Assembly (NCBI RefSeq): GCF_003096275.1
Contig: NZ_QENQ01000001.1
Coordinates: 1,315,297-1,379,296 of the forward strand
Length of the DNA stretch: 64,000 nucleotides
DNA from: Sphingomonas pokkalii
GTDB taxonomy: Bacteria > Pseudomonadota > Alphaproteobacteria > Sphingomonadales > Sphingomonadaceae
Direction: 5' to 3'
Part shown: in pieces, positions 35,120 through 44,403 of the stretch
How the letters are laid out: each line of letters starts with the position of its first letter
Position numbering within the stretch: the first letter of the stretch is position 1
Notes under the pieces: model-generated
The model's input: the letters and a program-made list of their open reading frames with translations, nothing else
The model's database searches: none
Told to the model about the DNA's origin: nothing
Program-made: the position numbers and the translations under genes

Positions 35120-35779
35120 CTAGGAACCGCCCAGCTTCGCCAGCAGCGCGGCGGCGGCGGCGGTTTCGGCTTCCTGCTTGTTGCTGCCTTCGGCCGAGGC
35201 TTCGGCGAGCTTGCCGACCGACACCTTCACCGTAAAGCGCGGGGCATGGTTCGGCCCCGAGCGATCGACCACTTCATATTCGGGCGGGCGGCGGTTGCGG
35301 GCGGCGGCCCATTCCTGCAGCGCCGACTTGGGATGCTTGGGGGCCTTGGCATGGGCGTCGATCCGTTCGCCCCAGGCGGCGCGGACGAATTTGCGCACCG
35401 CATCGAGGCCGGCTTCGCGGTAGAACGCGCCGATCAGCGCCTCCATCACATCGCCCAGCACATTATCGCTGTCCGCGGCACCGTCGTCGCGGGCCTGCTT
35501 GCCCAGGCGGAGGAACGGCACGACGCCCAGTTCGCGCGCGACATCGGCGCAGACCGGGCCGGTGACGAGCGCGTTCAGCCGGCGCGAAAGCGCGCCTTCG
35601 GGTTCTTCCGGGAAGCGTTCGAACAGCCATTCGGCGACGATCAGGCCCAGCACCCGATCGCCGAGAAACTCCAGCCGCTGATAATTGCCGGCGGCCTGGC
35701 TGCCATGGGTAAGTGCACGTTCGAACGCGGCGAGCTCTTGTGCCGGGCGACCGAAGGTCCGCTCGACCCAGCCGCCCAA
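35120..35779 (-). CDS. rnc: Ribonuclease III
   Basis: A 219-residue double-strand-specific endonuclease that processes rRNA precursors. The catalytic signature is RLEFLGDRVLGLIVAEWLF, with the second acidic site at NVLGDVMEALIGAFY. A double-stranded-RNA-binding domain occupies the C-terminus (PKSALQEWAAARN through KQEAETAAAAALL). The start appears to be TTG at 35779, 11 bases after the lepB stop, suggesting coupled translation of lepB and rnc. No better ribosome-binding site is evident. Confidence 0.96.
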   Translation of the reverse strand: MGGWVERTFGRPAQELAAFERALTHGSQAAGNYQRLEFLGDRVLGLIVAEWLFERFPEEPEGALSRRLNALVTGPVCADVARELGVVPFLRLGKQARDDGAADSDNVLGDVMEALIGAFYREAGLDAVRKFVRAAWGERIDAHAKAPKHPKSALQEWAAARNRRPPEYEVVDRSGPNHAPRFTVKVSVGKLAEASAEGSNKQEAETAAAAALLAKLGGS

Positions 35780-35790
35780 TCCGTTCGTAC

Positions 35791-36681
35791 TCAGAAGCCT
35801 TCTCCGATCCGGTTCCAGCGCGCGGCGGTTACCCAGGTCCAGGGCAGGAACCAGTTGGCGCTGCCATCGGTGGACCAGAAGTTCACCACCGCCTTGCCTT
35901 CGATATTCTCGATCGGCACGAAGCCGATGCCGTTGCCATAGGGCGGCTGGGGGAAGCGGCTGTCGGTGGAATTGTCGCGATTGTCGCCCATCAGGAAGAC
36001 ATGGCCGGCGGGCACGGTGAAGACCTGGGTGTTGTCCTGGTCCAGCATTGCCAGATCGAGCACGTTATAGGTCTTGCCGTTCGGCAGGGTTTCGCGGAAG
36101 CGCGGCATCCGGCAGACGAGCGTGCCATCGGGCTGTTGCCGCACCATCGAGGGCGCGCAGCCGCGACCCTGGGTTTCCGCGCTGGCGACCGGATAGTTGG
36201 GCGAGATCGGCAACACGAAATCGGCGATGCGCTGCTTCGGCACCGGCTTGCCGTTCAGGATCACCTGGCCGTTCACCATCTCGATCGTGTCGCCGGGCAG
36301 GCCGATGACGCGCTTGATCCAGTCCTCGCCATTATGGTTGGGGGCCTTGAACACCACCACGTCGCCGCGCGCCGGCGTGCCGGGGAAGATGCGGCCCGGG
36401 ATCAGCGGCAGGCTCCACGGCAGCGAGTGCTTGGAATAGCCGTAGTTCCATTTGGTGATGAACAGATAGTCGCCGATCAGCAGCCGCGGCAGCATGGATT
36501 CGCTCGGAATGCTGAACGGCGAGAAGATGAAGCTGCGCACGATGAACACGATCAGCGCGAGCTTCAGCAGGAAGGTGGCTAGGTCGCGCCATTCCGACTT
36601 CGGCTTTTCCGGTTTCGCGGCAGGCGCTTGCGCAGTTTCGGGGCGCGTGGCGCCGGGTTCGGTGGAGGCGGGCGTTTCCAT
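35791..36681 (-). CDS. lepB: Signal peptidase I
   Basis: A 296-residue membrane-bound serine protease that removes signal peptides. A Pro/Ala-rich cytoplasmic stretch precedes one helix (TFLLKLALIVFIVRSFIF). Catalytic S62 lies in IPSESMLPRL and K123 in GEDWIKRVIGLPGD. The box GHVFLMGDNRDNSTDSR is also present. It heads the lepB-rnc-era series on the minus strand. The divergent pgi start is 105 bp away. Confidence 0.96.
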   Translation of the reverse strand: METPASTEPGATRPETAQAPAAKPEKPKSEWRDLATFLLKLALIVFIVRSFIFSPFSIPSESMLPRLLIGDYLFITKWNYGYSKHSLPWSLPLIPGRIFPGTPARGDVVVFKAPNHNGEDWIKRVIGLPGDTIEMVNGQVILNGKPVPKQRIADFVLPISPNYPVASAETQGRGCAPSMVRQQPDGTLVCRMPRFRETLPNGKTYNVLDLAMLDQDNTQVFTVPAGHVFLMGDNRDNSTDSRFPQPPYGNGIGFVPIENIEGKAVVNFWSTDGSANWFLPWTWVTAARWNRIGEGF

Positions 36682-36786
36682 GGGCACTGCTCTGCTAGGG
36701 CACGGCGGGGAGGTCAAGCGGTGGAATGAGGCTGGAACGCGCCGGTGCGGGACGATAGGGGGACGCCTGCCACCAAGGAGATGAAC

Positions 36787-38283
36787 ATGGCCTTGCCCGA
36801 CTGGACGCCGATCCAATCCCTGCCCGCTGCGAAACTGACCGACCTGTTCGCCGCCGACGCCGAGCGGCTGTCGCGGCTGAGCGTCGATGTCGCCGGCATC
36901 CATTTCGACTGGTCCAAGACACACCTGACCGCCGAGGCGGTGTCCGCCTTCGCCGCGCTGGCGCAGCAGATGGATTTCGCCGCCAAGCGCGACGCGCTGT
37001 TCGCAGGCGAGGTGGTCAACGTGACCGAAGGCCGCGCCGCCGAGCATACCGCCGAGCGCTATGAAGGCGCGCCCGAGAGCGTCGCCCGCGCCCGCAGCCA
37101 GCACGAGCGGATGCGCGCGCTGATCGACGCGATCGAGGCCGAGGCGCTGGGCCCGATCCGCCACATCCTCCATATCGGTATCGGCGGCTCGGCGCTGGGG
37201 CCGGACCTGCTGGTCGACGCGCTGGGCCGCGACATGGACCGCTATGACGTGGCGATCGTCTCCAATGTCGACGGCGTGGCGCTGGAAGACGCGATGGATG
37301 CGTTCGATCCCCAGGCGACGCTGCTGGTGATCGCGAGCAAGACCTTCACCACCACCGAGACGATGCTCAACGCCCAGAGCGCGCTCGCCTGGATGGCCGA
37401 GGGCGGGGTCGAGGATCCCTATGGCCAGGTTGTCGCGCTGACCGCCTCGCCCGAAAAGGCGGTGGAATGGGGTGTCGACGAAACGCGCGTGCTGCCGTTC
37501 TTCGAGAGCGTCGGCGGGCGCTATTCGCTCTGGTCGTCGATCGGCTTCCCGGCGGCGCTGGCGCTGGGCTGGGACGCATTCGAGGAACTGCTGGAAGGCG
37601 CGGCCGAGATGGACCGCCACTTCCGCCTGACCGATCTGGCGCAGAACGCGCCCGCGCTCGCGGCCTTCGCGGACCTCTATTACACCCAGGCGCGCGGCTG
37701 CGAGACCCGCGCGACCTTCGCCTATGACGAGCGGCTGAAGCTGCTGCCGAGCTATCTCCAGCAGCTGGAGATGGAATCGAACGGCAAGCGCGTCACCGCC
37801 GAGGGCGAAGCGGTGACCTATCCGACTGCTGCGATCACCTGGGGCGGGGTGGGCACCGATGCGCAGCATGCGGTGTTCCAGCTGCTCCACCAGGGCACGC
37901 ACCTGGTGCCGCTCGAGTTCGTCGGTGTGATCGAGGCGGGCGATGCACTTGCCGAGGGGCATCATCGCCAGCTGCTGCTCAACATGTTCGCGCAGGGTGC
38001 GGCGCTGATGGCCGGCAAGGGGCATGAAGACCCCGCGCGCAGCTATCCGGGCGACCGGCCGAGCGCGACGCTGCTGCTCGACGCTGTCGATCCGCGCACG
38101 CTGGGCGCGCTGATCGCCTTTTACGAGCACCGGGTGTTCGTGAACGCGGTGCTGCTCGGCATCAACCCGTTCGACCAGTTCGGCGTCGAACTGGGCAAGG
38201 AAATGGCCAAGGCGGCCGACAAGGGCGGGCTCGAATTCGATCCCTCCACCAACGACCTGATTCAAAGGGCATTTGGCGCATGA
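36787..38283 (+). CDS. pgi: Glucose-6-phosphate isomerase
   Basis: A 498-residue enzyme interconverting glucose-6-phosphate and fructose-6-phosphate. Signatures: ILHIGIGGSALGPDLLVDAL, VIASKTFTTTETMLNAQSAL, VGGRYSLWSSIGFPAALALG (PGI signature 1) and a Lys/His-containing C-terminus (GINPFDQFGVELGKEMA, signature 2). The ATG at 36787 is 6 bases after AAGGAG; an ATG at 36781 touches it. Its TGA overlaps the ATG of the next small gene. Confidence 0.97.
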   Translation: MALPDWTPIQSLPAAKLTDLFAADAERLSRLSVDVAGIHFDWSKTHLTAEAVSAFAALAQQMDFAAKRDALFAGEVVNVTEGRAAEHTAERYEGAPESVARARSQHERMRALIDAIEAEALGPIRHILHIGIGGSALGPDLLVDALGRDMDRYDVAIVSNVDGVALEDAMDAFDPQATLLVIASKTFTTTETMLNAQSALAWMAEGGVEDPYGQVVALTASPEKAVEWGVDETRVLPFFESVGGRYSLWSSIGFPAALALGWDAFEELLEGAAEMDRHFRLTDLAQNAPALAAFADLYYTQARGCETRATFAYDERLKLLPSYLQQLEMESNGKRVTAEGEAVTYPTAAITWGGVGTDAQHAVFQLLHQGTHLVPLEFVGVIEAGDALAEGHHRQLLLNMFAQGAALMAGKGHEDPARSYPGDRPSATLLLDAVDPRTLGALIAFYEHRVFVNAVLLGINPFDQFGVELGKEMAKAADKGGLEFDPSTNDLIQRAFGA

Positions 38284-38582
38284 GCGACGAAGAATATGTG
38301 TATGACGAGGCGAGCGGGGAGTGGATCCCCGCCGCCGAGGCCGCGGCCAAGGCGGCCGCTGCGGACACCGTGGAAGTGCGCGACTCGGTCGGCAACCTCC
38401 TCCAGGACGGCGATCAGGTAACGCTGATCAAGGACCTGACCGTGAAGGGCGCCGGCCAGACGCTGAAGCGCGGCACGCTGATCAAGTCGATCCGCCTGAC
38501 CGGCGACGCGCAGGAGATCGACTGCAAGTTCGACGGGATCAAAGGCCTGGTGCTGCGGGCGGAGTTCGTCCGCAAGCGGTAA
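38280..38582 (+). CDS. PhnA-domain protein lacking the zinc ribbon
   Basis: A 100-residue protein. The region from about residue 30 (VEVRDSVGNLLQDGDQVTLI) through KSIRLTGDAQEIDCKFDGIK is the PhnA (YjdM) C-terminal domain. The N-terminus, EEYVYDEASGEWIPAAEAAA, replaces the usual zinc ribbon. PhnA proteins are traditionally labelled alkylphosphonate utilisation proteins, a label with little biochemical support. The ATGA overlap with pgi indicates coupling to central carbon metabolism rather than to phosphonates. Confidence 0.85.
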   Translation: MSDEEYVYDEASGEWIPAAEAAAKAAAADTVEVRDSVGNLLQDGDQVTLIKDLTVKGAGQTLKRGTLIKSIRLTGDAQEIDCKFDGIKGLVLRAEFVRKR

Positions 38583-38667
38583 CGGCCATGGCGTGCGGCG
38601 CGTCCTCCCCATTCCCGGGAGGGCTGCCGTCGTGCGCTAGACGGGAGGTGCAACGGTCTTCAGGCCG

Positions 38668-39294
38668 TCACGCCGCCGCGATCGGCCCGAAATCGAGATG
38701 CGCCTGCGCCACCGGTGCGAAGCTGCGGCGGTGGTGCGGCGTCGGACCCAGCCGGCGCAGCGCCTCTTGGTGCGCCTTGCCACCATAGCCCTTATTCGAC
38801 GCCCAGCCATAGCCGGGGAACTGCGCATCCAGTTCCACCATCATGCAATCGCGGCGATGCTTGGCGACGATCGAGGCCGCCGCGATCGACAGACACAGCG
38901 CGTCGCCGCTGACCACCGCCTCGCTGCGATGGTGCCATTTCGGGCACCGATTGCCATCGACCAGCACGAAGGCGGGCGGGAAGCCGAGCGCCTCCACCGC
39001 GCGCGTCATCGCCAGCATCGTCGCCCAGAGGATGTTGAGCCGATCGATCTCCTCGACGCTGGCGATGCCCACCCCCACCTTCGCACAGGCCAGCAGTTCC
39101 TCGCACAGCCGGGCGCGCTTCGCGGCAGTCAGCGCCTTCGAATCGTTGATCCCCTCCGGAATGCAGTCCGGATCCAGCACCACCGCTGCGGCAACCACCG
39201 GTCCGGCGAGCGGGCCGCGCCCCGCCTCGTCCACCCCGGCGACCGGGCCGGCATGGAGCTGCAAGTAACGGGTTTCGTAGCTAAGGTCAGGCAT
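38668..39294 (-). CDS. rnhB: Ribonuclease HII
   Basis: A 208-residue enzyme cutting RNA in RNA-DNA hybrids, including single ribonucleotides. The active-site stretch is [20 protein letters not shown] (Asp-Glu), with further acidic residues in LVDGNRCP and [12 protein letters not shown]. The length is standard. Its ATG lies inside the final codons of the upstream ThiD-VOC gene (8-bp overlap), so the two are translationally coupled. Confidence 0.96.
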   Translation of the reverse strand: MPDLSYETRYLQLHAGPVAGVDEAGRGPLAGPVVAAAVVLDPDCIPEGINDSKALTAAKRARLCEELLACAKVGVGIASVEEIDRLNILWATMLAMTRAVEALGFPPAFVLVDGNRCPKWHHRSEAVVSGDALCLSIAAASIVAKHRRDCMMVELDAQFPGYGWASNKGYGGKAHQEALRRLGPTPHHRRSFAPVAQAHLDFGPIAAA

Positions 39295-40447
39295 CGTCCT
39301 CGATCCGCCATGGCGGAAAGCGGCGCATCTCGCCAGCCTGATAGAGACGGATGGCGTTACCGGCAGGATCGCGAAGCCGTGCCTCGCGCCAGCCCCATTT
39401 CTCGTCCCGGGGCTCCTGCTCGAAGCGGAAGCCCTGCTGCTGCAGATAGGCGACCGTCACGTCGAGGTCGCCGCATTCGAAATAGACGACCGGGGCGGTA
39501 TACGCCTCATCGGTGGCGATCGAGAAGGTCGCGCCGCCTTCCGTCTCGAACCGGGCATAGCGGGGCGAGGCGCGCACCACCTGCCGCAGCCCGAGCAGCC
39601 GGTAGAAGCGCTCGCTGGCGGCCAAGTCCTTGGCCGGCACCGTCACCTGATTCAGCATCGGCTCGAAGAAGCTCATGTTGAGATCGAGCCGCACTGCCTG
39701 TTGCGCCATCGGGCCATGGCCGCGGCCCAGCCCCTCGGCCTCGCGCATCGCGATCCGCACGAAGCGGCGGGCACGGCTCACCGCCTCTGGCAGATCCCAT
39801 TCGCAGGCGAGCCCGCAGGCGATGGCGGAGGCGAGCGTGCAGCCGGTGCCGTGATCGTTCTCGGTATCGATCTTGGGATCGCGCCATTCGATCTGCGGCG
39901 GATCCTCGGGATCGGCCGAATAAAGCGTGTCGACCACCTCGGGGCCGGTGCCGTGCCCGCCCTTCACCAGCACCGCGCAGCGATGCGCCGCGACGATCTC
40001 CTGCGGATCGTGGCCCAGCGCTTCCAGCTCGGGCAGGTTGGGCGTGATCACCGTCGCGCGGTCCATCAGCCGTTCGAACGCGGCGATGGTCGCCTCGTCG
40101 GCGAGGCGGGCGCCGCTGGTCGAGATCATCACCGGATCGAACACCACCGGCACGCCGGGCAGCTCGGCCAGCCGCTCGGCCACCGCGAGTGCGGTGCGGG
40201 CGGAGCCGATCATGCCGATCTTCACCGCATCGACACCGATGTCGCGCACGACCGAGTCGATCTGCGCGAGAACCATGTCGGTCGGCACCGGATGCACCGC
40301 CTGCACGCCCACCGTGTTCTGCGCGGTGATGGCCGTGATCGCGGTCATGGCATGGCCGCCGAGCATGGTGACGGTCTTGATGTCGGCCTGGATCCCGGCG
40401 CCGCCGCCGGAATCCGAGCCTGCGATGATCAGCACGCGTGCGCCCAT
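39287..40447 (-). CDS. thiD: ThiD fused to a VOC/glyoxalase domain
   Basis: A 386-residue fusion. Residues 1-258 are hydroxymethylpyrimidine/phosphomethylpyrimidine kinase of thiamine synthesis: [55 protein letters not shown]. From M259 ([20 protein letters not shown]) onward it is a complete VOC domain with [11 protein letters not shown] and [20 protein letters not shown]. The join [12 protein letters not shown] lies exactly where a separate VOC start codon would be, so loss of a stop codon or a frameshift fused two once-coupled genes. What the VOC part does with the thiamine precursor is unknown. Confidence 0.9.
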   Translation of the reverse strand: MGARVLIIAGSDSGGGAGIQADIKTVTMLGGHAMTAITAITAQNTVGVQAVHPVPTDMVLAQIDSVVRDIGVDAVKIGMIGSARTALAVAERLAELPGVPVVFDPVMISTSGARLADEATIAAFERLMDRATVITPNLPELEALGHDPQEIVAAHRCAVLVKGGHGTGPEVVDTLYSADPEDPPQIEWRDPKIDTENDHGTGCTLASAIACGLACEWDLPEAVSRARRFVRIAMREAEGLGRGHGPMAQQAVRLDLNMSFFEPMLNQVTVPAKDLAASERFYRLLGLRQVVRASPRYARFETEGGATFSIATDEAYTAPVVYFECGDLDVTVAYLQQQGFRFEQEPRDEKWGWREARLRDPAGNAIRLYQAGEMRRFPPWRIEDDA

Positions 40448-40451
40448 GGCC

Positions 40452-40676
40452 CTATCCCTTGTGCTTGCGCTCGGTGGATGCCGGATGTCGCTTCAGCGCG
40501 TCGCCTACGCGGGCAGGACGATCGAGCAACTCGCCGCCGCAATTGGGGCAGCGCTCGTCCATGTCGTCGGCGCATTCGGCGCAGAAGGTGCATTCGAACG
40601 AGCAGATGAACGCACCGCCGGTATCGGCGGGGAGGTCGACGCCGCAGCGTTCGCAATCAGGCCGCATTTCCAGCAT
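40452..40676 (-). CDS. DUF1272 cysteine-rich zinc-binding protein
   Basis: A 74-residue protein with several metal-ligand cysteines: RPDCERCGVDLP, ICSFECTFCAECADD and ERCPNCGGEL, matching DUF1272, a small zinc-ribbon family of unknown function. The start is taken at MLEMRPDCERCG (40676), since the upstream extension is not family-like. It precedes thiD on the same strand, 4 bp away, probably co-transcribed. Confidence 0.9.
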   Translation of the reverse strand: MLEMRPDCERCGVDLPADTGGAFICSFECTFCAECADDMDERCPNCGGELLDRPARVGDALKRHPASTERKHKG

Positions 40677-40719
40677 CGCGCAATCTTCTAGTCTCCTTGC
40701 CGCGCGAGGCAAGCGCCGC

Positions 40720-41004
40720 TCAGTGCGGTGGGTTGAAGGCAACGATCAGCACCGCGATCAGCAGCGCCGCCAGACCGCACAGAAAAGCCTTGTCGGCGAT
40801 GTCTTCCGTCCGCGTCGCCTCGGGCGAACGGATCGCGAGATAGGAGAGCAGGCAGCTGATGGCGAAGAACAGGCACGCGCCCATGGCCACCTCGTCCGCG
40901 ATCGTCTGATCGGCGACCTTGGTAAGCTTGAGGCCGGTGATGATGAGCAGCGCGATGCCGAGCAGGTTCGACGCGGCGCCCAGGATGTGGGGAGAGCGAT
41001 CCAT
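40720..41004 (-). CDS. Small membrane protein of unknown function
   Basis: A 94-residue protein with three hydrophobic segments (ILGAASNLLGIALLIITGLK, MGACLFFAISCLLSYLAI, AFLCGLAALLIAVLIVAF). No family is recognised. It is probably an inner-membrane protein. It lies between glmM and the DUF1272 gene on the same strand. A longer frame reaching 41037 would overlap the glmM stop region. Confidence 0.75.
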   Translation of the reverse strand: MDRSPHILGAASNLLGIALLIITGLKLTKVADQTIADEVAMGACLFFAISCLLSYLAIRSPEATRTEDIADKAFLCGLAALLIAVLIVAFNPPH

Positions 41005-41033
41005 GACGCTACGCTTCGGCGACGCCCGGCCGA

Positions 41034-42374
41034 TCACCCCGCCGCAACGCGCACCGCATCACACACACGATCGACCACCGCTTCCACCTGCGCCTTGTCG
41101 TCGCCTTCCGCCATCACGCGGATCACCGGCTCGGTGCCGGACGCGCGAATCACCAGCCTGCCTCGGCCCTTCAACTCGGCCTCGGCGCCCGCGATCACAT
41201 CCTTGACGCGTTCGTCCTCGAGCGGCCTGCCGCCAGCGAAGCGGACGTTCTTCAAAAGCTGCGGTAGCGGCTCGAAGCGGTGCAGCACCTCGCTCGCCGG
41301 GGCCCCTGCCCGGACGATCTCGGCCAGCACCTGCAGCGCCGCGACCAGCCCGTCGCCGGTGGTCGCATAGTCGGAGAGGATGATGTGTCCGCTCTGCTCG
41401 CCGCCGACATTGTAGCCGGAGCCGCGCATCTTCTCGAGCACATAGCGATCACCCACCTTGGTGCGCACCAGCCCCAGCCCCTGCGCGGCGAGATGCCGCT
41501 CGAGCCCGAGATTGGACATGACGGTCGCGACCAGCCCGCCGCCGGCAAGCTTGCCCTGCCGCGCCCAGCCGGTGGCGATCAGCGCCATCAGCTGGTCGCC
41601 GTCGATCACCGTGCCGGTCTCATCGACCACGATCAGCCGGTCGGCATCGCCGTCGAGCGCGATGCCCAGCGCCGCGCCGGAGCCGACCACCGTCTCGCAC
41701 AGCACCTGCGGCGCGGTCGAGCCGACGCCGTCATTGATGTTCTTGCCGTTGGGGGAAACGCCGATCGAGACGACTTCCGCTCCCAGTTCCCACAGTGCCG
41801 AGGGGGCGACCTGATAGGCGGCGCCATTGGCGCAATCGACCACCACTTTCAGGCCATCGAGCGTCAGATCGGAGGGGAAGGTGGATTTGGCGAAGTGGAT
41901 ATAGCGGCCGCGCGCGTCCTCGACGCGGCGGGCCCGGCCGATCGCGGCGGAGGGCGCCAGCGCGACCTCGCCGTCGATCAGCGCCTCGATCGCTTCCTCA
42001 TCGGCGTCGGAGAGCTTGTAGCCGTCCGGGCCGAACAGCTTGATGCCATTGTCGAAATAGGGGTTGTGGCTGGCCGAGATCATCACGCCGAGATCGGCGC
42101 GCATCGAATGGGTGAGCATCGCCACGGCGGGTGTCGGCATCGGGCCGACCAGCACCACGTCCATGCCGACGCTGGTGAAGCCGGCAACCATGGCATTTTC
42201 CAGCATATAGCCGGAAAGCCTTGTGTCCTTGCCGATCACCACGCGGTGGCGATGGTCGCCCCGGCGGAAATGCGCGCCGGCGGCCATGCCCACCTTCATC
42301 GCCATCGCCGCCGTCATCGGGGAGAGGTTGGTCGCGCCGCGGATGCCGTCGGTGCCGAAATATTTTCTTGCCAT
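41034..42374 (-). CDS. glmM: Phosphoglucosamine mutase
   Basis: A 446-residue enzyme converting glucosamine-6-phosphate to glucosamine-1-phosphate for UDP-GlcNAc. The catalytic phosphoserine is S102 in [16 protein letters not shown]. The metal loop is [14 protein letters not shown], the sugar loop [19 protein letters not shown], and the phosphate-binding loop [15 protein letters not shown]. The N-terminus [11 protein letters not shown] is diagnostic of the family. Confidence 0.97.
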   Translation of the reverse strand: MARKYFGTDGIRGATNLSPMTAAMAMKVGMAAGAHFRRGDHRHRVVIGKDTRLSGYMLENAMVAGFTSVGMDVVLVGPMPTPAVAMLTHSMRADLGVMISASHNPYFDNGIKLFGPDGYKLSDADEEAIEALIDGEVALAPSAAIGRARRVEDARGRYIHFAKSTFPSDLTLDGLKVVVDCANGAAYQVAPSALWELGAEVVSIGVSPNGKNINDGVGSTAPQVLCETVVGSGAALGIALDGDADRLIVVDETGTVIDGDQLMALIATGWARQGKLAGGGLVATVMSNLGLERHLAAQGLGLVRTKVGDRYVLEKMRGSGYNVGGEQSGHIILSDYATTGDGLVAALQVLAEIVRAGAPASEVLHRFEPLPQLLKNVRFAGGRPLEDERVKDVIAGAEAELKGRGRLVIRASGTEPVIRVMAEGDDKAQVEAVVDRVCDAVRVAAG

Positions 42375-42445
42375 GCGGTTCGTTCTCGCGCCCTTGTCGC
42401 GTTGTGAGCGTGCTGTGATAGCGGCGAAAACCTTAAAGGGCGAGC

Positions 42446-43714
42446 ATGTCGCAACCTACCCGTATTCTTCTTTCCCTGCTGGCCGGGCTCGCGGTCGGCG
42501 CAGCGCTGGCGGCCTTTTCGCCGCAATGGGGCCTTACCGCGGCGGGCTGGGCACAGCCCGTTGGACAGGCTTGGCTGAACGCGCTGCAGATGACGATCGT
42601 GCCGCTGGTCGTCGCGCTGCTGATCACCGGCGTCACCGCAACCGCCGAGGCCGCTGCCGCGGGGCGGCTCGCCGGCCGGGCCATCGCGCTCTACGTGACG
42701 CTGCTGTTCTGCTCGGCGCTGCTCGCCGCGCTGCTGACGCCGCTGTTCCTCCAGATCGCGCCGCTGCCGCAGGACTCCGCCGCCAGCCTGCGCGCCGCGC
42801 TGACCGGCGCCGAGAAGATCGGCCCCGTGCCCCCGCTGGGCGAGTTCCTCGCGGCGATCATCCCCGCCAACATCGTCAAGGCGGCAGCGGAGAACGCCTT
42901 CCTGTCGCTGATCATCTTCGCGCTGGTCTTCGCCTTCGCGATCACCCGCGTGGCGGCGGAATCGCGGGCGCTGCTCACCAATTTCTTCGTCGCGGTGCGC
43001 GACGTGATGCTGGTGGTGATCGACTGGGTGCTGTGGATCGGCCCCGTCGGCGTGTTCGCGCTGGCGCTGGTCGTCGGCGCCAAGGCGGGCACCGGCGCGT
43101 TCGGCGCGCTGCTTCACTATATCCTTATCGTCTCGGCGGTCGGGCTGGTGATCACCCTGCTCGCCTATCCCGCCGCCGTGCTCGGCGGGCGAATCGGCTT
43201 CTCCCGCATGTTCCGGGCGGCGCTGCCCAGCCAGGCGGTGGCGCTGAGCACCCAATCCTCGCTCGCGACGCTGCCGGTGATGATCGAGGGTGCCGAAGAG
43301 GTGGGCGTGCCGGTCGCGGTCTCGGGCGTCACATTGCCGCTCGCCGTGGCGATCTTCCGCTCGACCGGGCCCGCGATGAACTTCGCGGTGGCGATCTACA
43401 TCGCCGAATGGTTCGGCGTGCCGCTGCATCCGGCGACGTTGCTGCTGGGCGCCGTCGTCGCCACGCTGACCTCGCTCGGATCGGTCAGCCTGCCCGGCAC
43501 GGTCAGCTATGTCAGCGCGATTTCGCCGGTCGCGGCGACCATCGGCGCGCCGATCACCCCGCTGGGCCTATTGGTCGCAGTGGAAACGTTGCCGGACATC
43601 ATGCGCACCGTCGGCAATGTCACCTGGGATCTGGCAACGACGATCTGGCTGTCGCGGGGTGCCGGCAAGGTGCCACGCAGCACAGGCGACGATCTGATCG
43701 CCCATGATAGCTGA
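42446..43714 (+). CDS. Dicarboxylate/amino-acid:cation symporter
   Basis: A 422-residue multi-pass protein of the sodium:dicarboxylate (DAACS) family. Characteristic elements are the two re-entrant hairpins: [20 protein letters not shown] (serine-rich HP1) and [20 protein letters not shown] (HP2), and the helix motif [19 protein letters not shown]. It takes up C4-dicarboxylates or acidic amino acids with H+ or Na+; the specific substrate is not resolvable. It is divergent from glmM, with a 71-bp gap. Confidence 0.92.
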   Translation: MSQPTRILLSLLAGLAVGAALAAFSPQWGLTAAGWAQPVGQAWLNALQMTIVPLVVALLITGVTATAEAAAAGRLAGRAIALYVTLLFCSALLAALLTPLFLQIAPLPQDSAASLRAALTGAEKIGPVPPLGEFLAAIIPANIVKAAAENAFLSLIIFALVFAFAITRVAAESRALLTNFFVAVRDVMLVVIDWVLWIGPVGVFALALVVGAKAGTGAFGALLHYILIVSAVGLVITLLAYPAAVLGGRIGFSRMFRAALPSQAVALSTQSSLATLPVMIEGAEEVGVPVAVSGVTLPLAVAIFRSTGPAMNFAVAIYIAEWFGVPLHPATLLLGAVVATLTSLGSVSLPGTVSYVSAISPVAATIGAPITPLGLLVAVETLPDIMRTVGNVTWDLATTIWLSRGAGKVPRSTGDDLIAHDS

Positions 43715-43717
43715 TCG

Positions 43718-44317
43718 TCAGCGGCGGCGCTCGGCGATCCCGGTGCTGCGCCGCCCCAGCGTCTTGAACATCAGCGTGATCCGCGCCGTGTCGCCCGCCC
43801 CATAGATCGGCCGGGCAACATGCGGGATCGTGCCGGGGAACACCACCAACCGATCGGGCTTGGGCACCACCGCCTTGATCACCTCTGCCACGTTACGGCT
43901 GAAGAACAGCGTCTCGCCACCCTGATCGGCGCACCATTCCGCCTGCGGATAATAGATGGCGGTCAGATGCTCGCGGCAGTCGGAATCCTGATGCACCCCG
44001 CCGCCGACCCCCGCCGGCATCGAATTGGCATAGCAGCGCGACAGCATCTGGTGCTTCAGCGGCTTGCGCAGCAGTTCGCGCCATACCTCGGCGATCACCG
44101 GCGCCATCATCGCCAGCTCGTTGCCGATCGCATCGGGATCGCGGTCTTCCTGCGCGCTGCGCTGATAGCCGGCGAAATGCTTATACGAATAGCGCGGCGC
44201 ATCCGGCCGATCCGACGAATAGGCGCCATGCTTCCAGCCCGGCTGATCCAGGAATTCCCAGACACGCTGCCGCTGCGCTTCGCCCAGCACATGGTCCAGC
44301 ACCAGGATGTCGTTCAC
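43718..44317 (-). CDS. 2-oxoglutarate/Fe(II)-dependent oxygenase (PiuC-like)
   Basis: A 199-residue oxygenase-fold protein. The iron ligands fit HQDSD (HxD) and FPGTIPHVARPI (distal His), with the following Arg in ARITLMFKTL as the 2-oxoglutarate anchor. The family includes prolyl-4-hydroxylase-like and PiuC-type proteins; the substrate is unknown. It is convergent with the symporter, 3 bp away. Confidence 0.82.
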   Translation of the reverse strand: MNDILVLDHVLGEAQRQRVWEFLDQPGWKHGAYSSDRPDAPRYSYKHFAGYQRSAQEDRDPDAIGNELAMMAPVIAEVWRELLRKPLKHQMLSRCYANSMPAGVGGGVHQDSDCREHLTAIYYPQAEWCADQGGETLFFSRNVAEVIKAVVPKPDRLVVFPGTIPHVARPIYGAGDTARITLMFKTLGRRSTGIAERRR

Positions 44318-44403
44318 GGCAGCGTCTCCGGATCAGCAAGCGATATGCGCCCCCCTACCGGATATGGATGTACGGCTCTTTAACCAGTCCGTCGGCGAAA
44401 CGC

